A DNA stretch of 21,965 nucleotides from an uncultured Sphingomonadales bacterium (lineage in GTDB: Bacteria > Pseudomonadota > Alphaproteobacteria > Sphingomonadales > Sphingomonadaceae), in the NCBI GenBank assembly GCA_937898525.1, contig CALCBC010000032.1, positions 1 through 21,965 of the forward strand. Reading direction: 5' to 3'. Position 1 is the first letter of the stretch, and each line of letters opens with the position of its first letter. This document shows positions 8,237 through 14,466 of this stretch, piece after piece. A program made the translations under genes and the position numbers. The notes beneath the pieces were generated by a model, which worked only from the letters and a program-made list of their open reading frames with translations, had not been told where the DNA came from and searched no databases.

Positions 8237-8244
8237 ATTGCCCC

Positions 8245-8787
8245 ATACCCCGTCCACCCCGGCGCATGCTCGCGCCCCCGGTCAAGTCCGGCCCCCGCTT
8301 CGATGACATGATCCAGTCGGACAAGGTCCGCGTGATCGACGAGAACGGCGAGAATCTCGGCGTCATGTACACCCGCGAAGCGATCGAACAGGCCCACGAC
8401 ATCGGCCTCAACCTCGTCGAGGTCTCTCCCAACGCCGACCCGCCGGTGTGCAAGTTCCTCGATGTCGGCAAGTACCGGTACGAGGCGCAGAAGAAGGCCA
8501 ACGCCGCGCGCAAGACGCAGAAGACGCAGCAGATCAAGGAGATCAAGATGCGTCCGAACATCGACGATCACGACTACGACGTGAAGATGCGCAGCGTCAC
8601 CAAGTTCATCAACGAAGGCGACAAGGTGAAGATGACCTTGCGCTTCCGCGGTCGCGAGATGGCGCACCAGGAACTGGGGATGAACCTGCTCAAGCGGGTG
8701 CAGGAAGACGTGGCGGACATCGCCAAGATCGAGGCCTACCCGCGGCTCGAAGGCCGCCAGATGCTGATGGTGCTGGCGCCGAAGTAG
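8245..8787 (+). CDS. infC: Translation initiation factor IF-3, probable AUA start codon
   Basis: IF-3 binds the 30S subunit, keeps the subunits apart and proofreads the start codon and initiator tRNA. The N-terminal domain shows VRVIDENGENLGVMYTREA, NLVEVSP and PPVCKFLDVGKY. The lysine-rich linker and C-terminal domain show KTQQIKEIKMRPNIDDHDYD and KVKMTLRFRGREMAHQELG. Starting at ATA gives 180 residues, the length of E. coli IF-3, with N-terminus (M)PRPPRRMLAPPVKSGPRF; starting at the first ATG gives 173. The ATA is favoured because of the Shine-Dalgarno at 8232-8236. E. coli infC uses the rare start AUU, which lets IF-3 repress its own translation, and an AUA could do the same here; that is inference. 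It is not followed by rpmI-rplT. The stop codon lies in a strong hairpin. Confidence 0.93.
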   Translation: MPRPPRRMLAPPVKSGPRFDDMIQSDKVRVIDENGENLGVMYTREAIEQAHDIGLNLVEVSPNADPPVCKFLDVGKYRYEAQKKANAARKTQKTQQIKEIKMRPNIDDHDYDVKMRSVTKFINEGDKVKMTLRFRGREMAHQELGMNLLKRVQEDVADIAKIEAYPRLEGRQMLMVLAPK

Positions 8788-8795
8788 GCGCCAGC
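8772..8795 (+). terminator. Stem-loop spanning the infC stop codon
   Basis: GCTGGCGCC at 8772-8780 and GGCGCCAGC at 8787-8795 form a perfect 9-bp stem with a 6-nt loop (GAAGTA). The TAG stop of infC straddles the loop and the descending arm. No T-run follows, so this may be a weak or factor-assisted terminator or an mRNA-stabilising end. It lies in the 41-bp gap between infC and the convergent HdeD-like gene. Confidence 0.5.
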
Positions 8796-8828
8796 CCGCC
8801 CAGCGGCCTTGTCACCCGAACGCCGCCT

Positions 8829-9464
8829 TCACCGCGCTGCCTGCTGGGCCTTGCGCAGCCGCAGCGCGAGAAAGACCAGCGCGACGCCGGCGATCAGCGC
8901 ATAGGCGGCAATGACCCACGCCAGCGATAGGACGGTTATCGCCGGCTCGAGTGCGGCCATCACCACGATGGAAAGTCCGAGCAGGATCGCCAGCACGCCC
9001 ACGGTCGCCAGCAACCACTCACCCTCGATCACCTTGCGCAGGCGCACCGCGGCGGAGACCTGGAAGATGCCGCTGACCACGGCCCATGCGGCAATCAGCA
9101 GCGCGGTCGTCAGCGAATAGGCGACGGTCGAGAGTACCGGGAAAAGCACGAACAGCACGCCGATCGCGATCCCGACGGCTCCCGAAAGTACCAGCGCCCA
9201 CCAGCGCTCGGCACCCGCGCGGGCGCCGCGCAAGCCGCTCACGACGCCGAAAACCCCGTCGACGAACGAGAATGCCGCGAACAGCGTCACGAAGGCGAAC
9301 AGCGCGGCCCACGGGGCCAGCAGCGCCAGCACGCCGAACAGGATCAGCAGCGCTCCGCGCGCCGCCAGCCAGCCCCAGTTGCGGCGGGGAAGGCATTCGA
9401 GGGACCGCCGCTCGATCTCGACGATCGCAGCCGCTTCGTCCCGCATCACAGTGGCTCGGGTCAT
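8829..9464 (-). CDS. HdeD/DUF308 family membrane protein
   Basis: The 211-residue protein has a short charged N-terminus, then six hydrophobic segments arranged as helix pairs. They start with WGWLAARGALLILFGVLALL and end in LAWVIAAYALIAGVALVFLAL with a basic tail RLRKAQQAAR. This layout, with repeated small-residue helices and the early RGALLILFG block, fits the HdeD family, named for an E. coli acid-resistance membrane protein. The biochemical role of most members is unknown. It lies downstream of hsp20 on the same strand (61 bp gap containing a GC hairpin), so a stress-related role is plausible from context. The ATG at 9464 has only a weak GGAAG at long spacing; an ATG six codons later is an alternative. 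Confidence 0.85.
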   Translation of the reverse strand: MTRATVMRDEAAAIVEIERRSLECLPRRNWGWLAARGALLILFGVLALLAPWAALFAFVTLFAAFSFVDGVFGVVSGLRGARAGAERWWALVLSGAVGIAIGVLFVLFPVLSTVAYSLTTALLIAAWAVVSGIFQVSAAVRLRKVIEGEWLLATVGVLAILLGLSIVVMAALEPAITVLSLAWVIAAYALIAGVALVFLALRLRKAQQAAR

Positions 9465-9489
9465 GTCGTTGGTTCTTCCATGGAGGGGA

Positions 9490-9517
9490 GCGCCGGCGGC
9501 GCGAAGGCCGCCGGCGC
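9490..9517 (-). terminator. GC-rich stem-loop between hsp20 and the hdeD-like gene
   Basis: Positions 9490-9500 and 9507-9517 are perfectly complementary (11 bp, all G/C) around a 6-nt loop. Reading on the minus strand it sits directly after the hsp20 stop codon. Only a short TCCCCTCC follows rather than a T-run. It could partially terminate the transcript or protect the hsp20 mRNA end, lowering expression of the downstream gene relative to hsp20. Confidence 0.5.
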
Positions 9518-9525
9518 ACCATCGG

Positions 9526-10110
9526 TCAGCTCTGCTGTCCGTCGCCGAACTGGCCGGTGCCGCTCTCCTGCGCGGCTTCCTGGCGCGGCGACGACTCGGC
9601 GTCGTTCTGCGCTTCGAGCTGCGGGGCGGAGCCGATCGGGATCCGGCGGCCCTTGCTCTTCTGCGCCGAGCGCGGGATCGTCACCCTGAGAACGCCGTTG
9701 CGGAAGTCGGCCGAGCACCGCTCCTCCTCGACGTCCGAGGGCAGCGCGATGCGGCGCTCGAACCGGCCGTAGCTGCGCTCGGAGTAGCCGTTGTCGTCCT
9801 TGCGCTCGCTGCGCTTCTCGCCGGTCAGGCTGAGCACGCCGTCCTCGATCGACAGCTCGATGTCCTTTTCGTCGACGCCGGGCAGTTCGGCGACGACCTC
9901 GATGCGATCATCCTGCTGCTCGATCTCGAGCTGCGGCCAGCCGGTACCGCCGCCGAAGCCGCCGGTCAGGCGGGTGAGCGGTCCGCTCTCGAACAGCTCG
10001 TCGAACAGCCGGTTGATCTGCCGGTGGAGATCGGACAGCGCGCCCGATCCCCACGAGCTGCCGCTGGTCAGGGAGCCTCGGCGCCAGGGTGTCAGATATC
10101 CGTTTGCCAT
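9526..10110 (-). CDS. Hsp20/alpha-crystallin small heat-shock protein
   Basis: Small heat-shock proteins bind unfolding proteins without ATP and form large oligomers in the cytoplasm. This one has 194 residues. A variable N-terminal region contains ALSDLHRQINRLFDELFE. The alpha-crystallin domain covers about 60-155, with VVAELPGVDEKDIELSIEDG, LSLTGEKRSE, YGRFERRIALPSDVE and FRNGVLRVTIPRS. An unusually long polar tail of about 35 residues (rich in Q, E, S and G) replaces the short IxI-type extension; RRIPIG in the linker supplies the IPI motif. The ATG at 10110 is set by AAGGAG at 7 nt. Frame upstream of it is non-coding leader. It is divergent from the SLC13 transporter, with a 272-bp space between starts. 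Confidence 0.95.
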   Translation of the reverse strand: MANGYLTPWRRGSLTSGSSWGSGALSDLHRQINRLFDELFESGPLTRLTGGFGGGTGWPQLEIEQQDDRIEVVAELPGVDEKDIELSIEDGVLSLTGEKRSERKDDNGYSERSYGRFERRIALPSDVEEERCSADFRNGVLRVTIPRSAQKSKGRRIPIGSAPQLEAQNDAESSPRQEAAQESGTGQFGDGQQS

Positions 10111-10116
10111 GTCGTT

Positions 10117-10153
10117 GCTCCTTTTGCGATCACAGTTGAAGGTGAGGGAGAGC
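10117..10153 (-). promoter_or_regulatory. Possible structure masking the hsp20 ribosome-binding site
   Basis: In the hsp20 leader the Shine-Dalgarno region (complement of 10117-10125) can pair with an upstream pyrimidine-rich stretch. AAGG in the site can pair with CCUU (complement of 10139-10142), and the adjoining GAGC with GCUC (complement of 10150-10153), leaving internal bulges. Imperfect pairing over the Shine-Dalgarno is how ROSE and 4U RNA thermometers of small heat-shock genes work. The pairing here is short and I could not fold the leader, so this is only a candidate. I saw no clear RpoH promoter. Confidence 0.2.
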
Positions 10154-10233
10154 GGCCGGCAGCGCGCGGGGAGGGACGGGTTGGGGACCCGCGCGACCGG
10201 CGCTGGCTCCCTCGCCCCGACAATGACGAAGGT

Positions 10234-10268
10234 GCGCGGCGGTTCCGCGGTCTGCCCGCGCTTTTTTT
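10234..10268 (+). terminator. Hairpin with T-run in the hsp20/transporter intergenic space
   Basis: GCGCGG (10234-10239) and CCGCGC (10256-10261) can form a 6-bp stem with a 16-nt loop, followed at once by seven T residues (10262-10268). This is the most terminator-like sequence in the window on the plus strand. No plus-strand gene lies just upstream, so it would stop antisense or readthrough transcription coming across hsp20 before the transporter. The remainder of this 272-bp space shows nothing else I can support. Confidence 0.35.
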
Positions 10269-10382
10269 GCCGATATCGTCGCAGCCCGAAGACCGGCTCG
10301 ATGCCCGCCCGGAGACGTCCGCAACGATGAGGTTTGGTCGCGGCCGGCGGCGCTGCTAAGCCGCGCTGTTGGGAGGGCATGA

Positions 10383-11792
10383 ATGACCGCCAAGCGCATC
10401 GGCTTCGTCGTCGGCCTCGCGGCGTTCCTGCTCACGCGCGTCGTGCCGGCACCGGGGGGGATGCCGGATACGGCCTGGCTCGTCGCCGGCCTCGTCGTGT
10501 GGATGGCGGCGTGGTGGATGACCGAAGCGGTGCCGCTCACCGCGACGGCACTGCTGCCGTTTCTCGTGCTCCCGCTCGGCGGAGTGATGGACGCGAATAC
10601 GGCCGCGGGATCGTATTACTCGCCGACAATGTTCCTGATCCTCGGCGGTGCGTTCCTGGCACTGGCGATCGAGCGGACCGGTCTTCACCGCCGCCTCGCG
10701 GTCGGAATCCTCAACGCGATGGGCCGACACGGCGGCCCGACGCAGCTGCTGCTCGCCTTCATGTTCGCCACCGCGCTGCTGTCGGCTACCATCTCGAATA
10801 CCTCGACGGCGCTGATCATGATGCCGATGGCGCTGGCCGTGTTGGTTGCCGGCGGTGTCGGCGCCGACCGCAAGGACGGACTGTCCGGGGCACTGCCGCT
10901 CGGCATCGCCTTCGCCGCCTCGATCGGCGGGCTCGGCACGATCATCGGCTCGCCGACCAACGCCATCGCCGTCGGCCTGCTCGAGCAGACCATCGGGGTG
11001 CGGATCAGCTTCGCCCAGTGGATGCTTTACGGCATGCCGCTGGTGCTGCTCGGTGTGCCGTTGGCGGCGCTGATCATCGCCCGCGTGCAGCGCGTCGGCG
11101 AGGACCGGTTCGACGTTGCCGCGGCACATGCCGCGATCGCCACCCAGCGTGAATGGACTCTGCCCGAGAAGCGCCTCGTGCCGTTGTTCGCACTCGCTTT
11201 CGTGCTGTGGGTTACCCAGCCGCTGACCGAACCGCTGCTGCCCGATGGCGCGCTGACCGACGGCACGATCGCGGTGTTCGTCGGCCTGCTGCTGTTCGTC
11301 GTGCCCGACGGCACCGGCCGCCCGCTGCTGACCTGGCCCGAAGCCAACCGCGCGCCGTGGGACGTGATCATGATGTTCGGCGGCGGGCTCGCCCTCGCCG
11401 CGGGGATGACAGCCTCGGGGCTCGCCGCCTGGCTCGGCCAGTCGCTGCTGCCGCTGCAGGCACTGCCGCTGTGGATCGTCGCGCTCGCAGTCGTCGCTTT
11501 GGTGATCCTGATCACCGAGTTCGCCAGCAACGTCGCCACCGCGAGCGGCATCATGCCGATCGTCGCAAGTCTGACCGTCGCGCTCGGCGCCGACCCGCTG
11601 CTGCTCGCGCTGCCCGCGGCGATGGCCGCGAGCTGGGGCTTCATGCTTCCCGCCGGCACAGGCCCCAACGCGATCGCCTGGGCCACCGGAAGGATCGCCC
11701 TTCCGCGCATGGTCCTGTCGGGTGCGCTGCTCGACGTCACCGGCGCGGCGCTGATCGTGGGAGCGATCTGGGCGGTCGCTGCGTTGGTGTAA
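10383..11792 (+). CDS. SLC13/DASS family sodium-coupled anion symporter
   Basis: The 469-residue inner-membrane protein has about eleven hydrophobic segments and the two pseudo-symmetric SNT-type motifs of divalent anion:sodium symporters. The first is SNTSTALIMMP at 138-148 with GGLGTIIGSPTN at 182-193. The second is SNVATASGIMP at 382-392 with PAGTGPNA at 423-430. The second motif reads SNV rather than SNT. Known members import succinate, citrate or other di- and tricarboxylates, or sulfate; the substrate cannot be read from the sequence. The ATG at 10383 follows GGGAGG by 6 nt. A palindromic repeat begins two bases after the stop codon. Confidence 0.92.
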   Translation: MTAKRIGFVVGLAAFLLTRVVPAPGGMPDTAWLVAGLVVWMAAWWMTEAVPLTATALLPFLVLPLGGVMDANTAAGSYYSPTMFLILGGAFLALAIERTGLHRRLAVGILNAMGRHGGPTQLLLAFMFATALLSATISNTSTALIMMPMALAVLVAGGVGADRKDGLSGALPLGIAFAASIGGLGTIIGSPTNAIAVGLLEQTIGVRISFAQWMLYGMPLVLLGVPLAALIIARVQRVGEDRFDVAAAHAAIATQREWTLPEKRLVPLFALAFVLWVTQPLTEPLLPDGALTDGTIAVFVGLLLFVVPDGTGRPLLTWPEANRAPWDVIMMFGGGLALAAGMTASGLAAWLGQSLLPLQALPLWIVALAVVALVILITEFASNVATASGIMPIVASLTVALGADPLLLALPAAMAASWGFMLPAGTGPNAIAWATGRIALPRMVLSGALLDVTGAALIVGAIWAVAALV

Positions 11793-11794
11793 GT

Positions 11795-11880
11795 CCTCCC
11801 CGAACCCGTCTCGGGGAGGTGGCGCGCGCCGAAGGCGCGTGAGGGAGGGGTATCGTTGCAAGCTCCCCCTCCCCGAGACG
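11795..11880. repeat. Compound palindromic intergenic repeat
   Basis: Three nested inverted repeats occupy the gap between the transporter and the PLP enzyme. The 9-bp stem 11795-11803/11811-11819 (CCTCCCCGA/TCGGGGAGG) is followed by a 6-bp stem 11825-11830/11834-11839 (CGCGCC/GGCGCG). The descending arm of the first stem (11807-11819, CGTCTCGGGGAGG) is also perfectly complementary to 11868-11880 over 13 nt. The first hairpin and the long-range stem are mutually exclusive. The CTCCCC...GGGGAGG-type core resembles abundant palindromic repeats in sphingomonad and Caulobacter genomes, and related pieces occur at 13229-13269 and 21930-21957 here. Confidence 0.75.
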
Positions 11881-11934
11881 AGCCCGCGGAGGATTTCGCT
11901 AGACCCGGCCCGACGAAAGGTTACACCCGCAACC

Positions 11935-13227
11935 ATGTCCGATCCCGTCGACCACCCCACCCCGCGCCGCAAGCCCAAGCCCGAAGTCACGCGGGTCGGC
12001 GGGCGCACGCTCAAGCCGTCCACCCTGATGATGGGTTACGGCTACGACCCGCAGCTGTCCGAAGGCGCGCTCAAGCCGCCTATCTTCCTCACCAGCACCT
12101 TCGCCTTCGAAAGCGCCGAGGCGGGCAAGCGGCACTTCGAGGGCATCACCGGCAAGGGCGGCGCCGAGGGGCTGGTCTATTCGCGCTTCAACGGACCCAA
12201 CCAGGAAATCCTCGAGGACCGCCTCGGCGTGTGGGACGGGGCCGAGGACGCGCTGGTATTCTCGAGCGGGATGTCGGCGATCGCCACCCTGCTACTCGCC
12301 TACTGCAGCGCGGGCGACGTGATCGTCCACTCGGGCCCGCTCTACGCCGCGACCGAGGGCTTCATCGCCCGGGTGATGAGCAAGTACGGCGTGACATACC
12401 TCGACTTCCCCGCCGGCGCGAGCCGCGCGGAAATCGATGCCGTGCTCGAGCGTGCCAAGCAGCAGGGCCGCGTAGCGCTGATCTATCTCGAAAGCCCGGC
12501 CAACCCGACCAACGCGCTGGTCGACATCGAGGCGGTCTCCGCGGCGCGCGATGCTGCGTTCAGCAGCGACGACGCGCCGCCGATCGCGATCGACAACACC
12601 TTCCTCGGCCCGCTGTGGCAGCGCCCCCTCGACCACGGGGCCGACATCGTCGTCTATTCGCTGACCAAGTACGCCGGCGGCCACTCCGACCTCGTCGCTG
12701 GCGGGGTCTCGGGCGCCAAGCGGTGGATGGACCCGATCCGCGCGCTGCGGAACACGATGGGGACGATCCTCGATCCCAACACCTCGTGGATGCTGCTCCG
12801 AAGCCTCGAGACGCTCGAGATCCGCATGCAGCGCGCCACCGCCAACGCGGTCGCGGTGTGCGACTTCCTCAAGGACCACCCGAAGGTCGAAGGGCTCGGC
12901 TTCCTCGGGCTGTTGCGCGACGCCTCGCAGAAGGACATCTACCGCCGCCACTGCACGGGGCCCGGCAGCACCTTCTCGCTGTTCGTGCGCGGCGGCGAGG
13001 CGGAGGCGTTCCGCTTCCTCGACTCGATGAAGATCGCCAAGCTCGCCGTCAGCCTCGGCGGCACCGAGACCCTCGCCAGCCACCCTGCGGCGATGACCCA
13101 CCTGTCGGTCCCGCCTGAACGCAAGGCCGCCCTCGGCATCACCGACAATCTCGTGCGCGTCTCGATCGGGATCGAGGACCCCGACGACCTGATCGCCGAC
13201 TTCGAGCAGGCGCTCGAGAAGGTCTGA
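11935..13227 (+). CDS. Cystathionine gamma-synthase family PLP enzyme
   Basis: The 430-residue protein belongs to the Cys/Met metabolism PLP-dependent family. Visible blocks are GALKPPIFLTSTFAFES, VYSRFNGPNQEILEDRL, the cofactor phosphate-binding segment SSGMSAIATLL (110-120), YLESPANPTN (184-193), the cofactor aspartate D220 in AIDNTFLGP, and the PLP lysine K245 in VVYSLTKYAGGHSD. Members add or remove sulfur-containing side chains (cystathionine gamma-synthase, beta- or gamma-lyase, methionine gamma-lyase, O-acylhomoserine sulfhydrylase). The sequence does not distinguish these. Compared with typical 380-400-residue members it has a longer basic N-terminus (RRKPKPEVTRVGGRTLKPS). I chose the ATG at 11935; AAAGG lies 14 nt upstream, which is far, and an open frame continues upstream into the repeat. 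Confidence 0.92.
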   Translation: MSDPVDHPTPRRKPKPEVTRVGGRTLKPSTLMMGYGYDPQLSEGALKPPIFLTSTFAFESAEAGKRHFEGITGKGGAEGLVYSRFNGPNQEILEDRLGVWDGAEDALVFSSGMSAIATLLLAYCSAGDVIVHSGPLYAATEGFIARVMSKYGVTYLDFPAGASRAEIDAVLERAKQQGRVALIYLESPANPTNALVDIEAVSAARDAAFSSDDAPPIAIDNTFLGPLWQRPLDHGADIVVYSLTKYAGGHSDLVAGGVSGAKRWMDPIRALRNTMGTILDPNTSWMLLRSLETLEIRMQRATANAVAVCDFLKDHPKVEGLGFLGLLRDASQKDIYRRHCTGPGSTFSLFVRGGEAEAFRFLDSMKIAKLAVSLGGTETLASHPAAMTHLSVPPERKAALGITDNLVRVSIGIEDPDDLIADFEQALEKV

Positions 13228-13228
13228 A

Positions 13229-13269
13229 GCTGGCCCCTCCCCCGTTGATGGAGGAAGAGGAACTCCCGC
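13229..13269. repeat. Degenerate relative of the palindromic repeat
   Basis: Read on the minus strand this segment begins GCGGGAGTTCCTC, identical over 13 bases to the plus-strand sequence at 21930-21942. It then runs through a spacer into GGGGGAGGGGCCAGC, where the window-end copy has GGGGAGGGCAATCGC. The palindrome is imperfect here. It sits immediately after the stop codon of the cystathionine gamma-synthase-family gene. Confidence 0.5.
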
Positions 13270-13523
13270 CACGTCCGTACAGATGATCGAGCAGCGCCGC
13301 CGCCTCGCGCATCGGCGGGTCTTGCGCGCTGGTCAGGCTCGCGCGCCTGGGTGAAGATCGCGACCTGGCCAGCCCGGTCGAAGCGATGGAAGCCGGCGGT
13401 CCCGGCGAGGAAGCCGCCAAGGCCCAGGCCGACGCCATCCGCGAGCGCGGCGAGGAAACCGAGGACCGGCTCGAGGACGCGGCCGGCGGGATGGACGCAG
13501 CGCCGCAACAGGGCCGCGCGGTC
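13270..13523. other. Gene-poor stretch, possibly a decayed coding region
   Basis: No convincing gene fits here. On the plus strand, about 13320-13510 reads with G-first, G/C-last codons typical of real genes and encodes a charged helical segment (GEEAAKAQADAIRERGEETE). It has no start codon with a ribosome-binding site, is preceded by stops, and runs on antisense into the J-domain gene. A short tail after 13229 (MEEEELPPRPYR then stop) also looks protein-like. It may be a remnant of a lost small gene. Confidence 0.25.
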
Positions 13524-14057
13524 TCAGCCGCGCCACTCCCTCCGCTCTTCCGCCGCGCGCAGCACCTCGTAAGCAACGCTGTAGGCGTGGAACGCCTTGG
13601 CCGCCGCCTCATCGTCGGGCTTGACGTCGGGGTGGACTTCCTTGGCCTTGGCCCGCCAGGCCTTGCGCACCGCCTCGAAATCGGCATCGGGCTCGAGCCC
13701 GAGCACTTCGAGCGCGCGCATCTCGTCGGCGCTACGGCTGCCGTCGCCCGAACCTGCCCAGCCGTAGTGCGCGGCCGAGGCATAACCGGCATTGGCCCGC
13801 TGCTCGGCACCGGCCCGTGCTTCGGCCTCGGCTTTTTCGAGCCCCTCGAAGTAGTCCCACTTGGCGTTGTACTCGGCCGCGTGCCGCTGGCAGAAGTACC
13901 ACCGCTCGCGACTGTTGGGGGCCTTGGGTGCCGGGCAGTCGCCCGGCTCGTCGCAGCCGTGCCGGTCGCACAGCCGCACCTTGGCCGCCTCGCGCGCGCC
14001 GCCGTAGCCGCGCCAGCGCGGGAAGCCCCAGTCGAGCGAGCGCGTCGGGCGCGGCAT
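13524..14057 (-). CDS. J-domain (DnaJ-like) protein with N-terminal Cys/His cluster
   Basis: The 177-residue protein carries a C-terminal J domain at about 115-172: ALEVLGLEPDADFEAVRKAW, the HPD motif at 142-144 needed to stimulate the ATPase of an Hsp70, and AFHAYSVAYEVL. The N-terminal half has Cys30, Cys35, Cys41 and Cys56 plus His33 and His59, in the pattern of a metal-binding site (CDRHGCDEPGDC, FCQRHA). It lacks the Gly/Phe region, zinc finger and client-binding domains of DnaJ, so it is a specialised J protein (type III). AGAGGA lies 9 nt before the ATG. It is divergent from the small exported protein. Confidence 0.9.
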   Translation of the reverse strand: MPRPTRSLDWGFPRWRGYGGAREAAKVRLCDRHGCDEPGDCPAPKAPNSRERWYFCQRHAAEYNAKWDYFEGLEKAEAEARAGAEQRANAGYASAAHYGWAGSGDGSRSADEMRALEVLGLEPDADFEAVRKAWRAKAKEVHPDVKPDDEAAAKAFHAYSVAYEVLRAAEERREWRG

Positions 14058-14221
14058 CAGGTTAAGTCCTCTGTCAGCATTGCCTCACTATAGGCGCTCG
14101 CGCCCGGAGCGGAAACCGCTCCACTGGATACGGATGTAACTTTTTGTCGCGGTGCAGCATCGCGCGTTGCAATGGCGTGGCGAGTGCGTATCTGGCGGCG
14201 ACCGGTACGAAGAGAAAGACA

Positions 14222-14386
14222 ATGTCCAAGCAGCTTGCCGTGGCTTCGGCCTTTTCGGTCTTCGCGATGTCCGCCCTCGCGTTGTTCGCGCCGGGCTCGG
14301 CGCGCGTGCCCGGCAGCACGCTGGATGCTCCGGCGATCGAGATCGCCGCGCCGGCCTTCTCGGTCGAGCTGCCGCTCCTCGACTGA
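14222..14386 (+). CDS. Small exported or membrane-anchored protein of unknown function
   Basis: The 54-residue frame begins MSKQLAVASAFSVFAMSALA, a basic start followed by a hydrophobic run like a signal peptide or single anchor, then SARVPGSTLDAPAIEIAAP and a short acidic end. I do not recognise it. Support comes from the signal-like N-terminus, good codon composition and its own stop before a terminator-like hairpin; the ribosome-binding site (GAAGAGAAAG) is weak. The 164-bp leader shared with the divergent J-domain gene contains a perfect 7-bp stem-loop at 14106-14122 (GGAGCGG AAA CCGCTCC). A spurious frame remains possible. Confidence 0.5.
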   Translation: MSKQLAVASAFSVFAMSALALFAPGSARVPGSTLDAPAIEIAAPAFSVELPLLD

Positions 14387-14394
14387 GCGGAGGC

Positions 14395-14451
14395 GTCCTC
14401 ACCCAGTTCGGCCAGCCCCCCTTGCGGGGTTGAGTCTCCCTGGATGAGGAC
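14395..14451. terminator. Compound stem-loop between convergent genes (small protein and pal)
   Basis: The outer arms 14395-14406 (GTCCTCACCCAG) and 14440-14451 (CTGGATGAGGAC) pair at 11 of 12 positions. Inside them a C-run and CGGGG around 14413-14427 can form a second short stem. The structure lies between the stop of the small exported protein and the stop of pal and could end both transcripts. No T-run is present. Confidence 0.55.
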
Positions 14452-14466
14452 TCCCCTGTGTCGCCC

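Noticed and set aside
8237..8239. ATT immediately after the infC Shine-Dalgarno as an AUU start, as in E. coli
   Set aside because: It begins directly after AGGAG with no spacing and is out of frame with IF-3.
11881..11934. SAM-II riboswitch upstream of the cystathionine gamma-synthase-family gene
   Set aside because: Such riboswitches precede methionine genes in alphaproteobacteria, but the conserved SAM-II core and its A-rich pseudoknot strand are not visible here.
10356..12023. Long minus-strand open frame across the transporter and the start of the PLP enzyme
   Set aside because: Composition is dominated by Arg, Gly, Asp, His and Gln as expected from the complement of GC-rich membrane-protein codons; it spans two real genes and a repeat.
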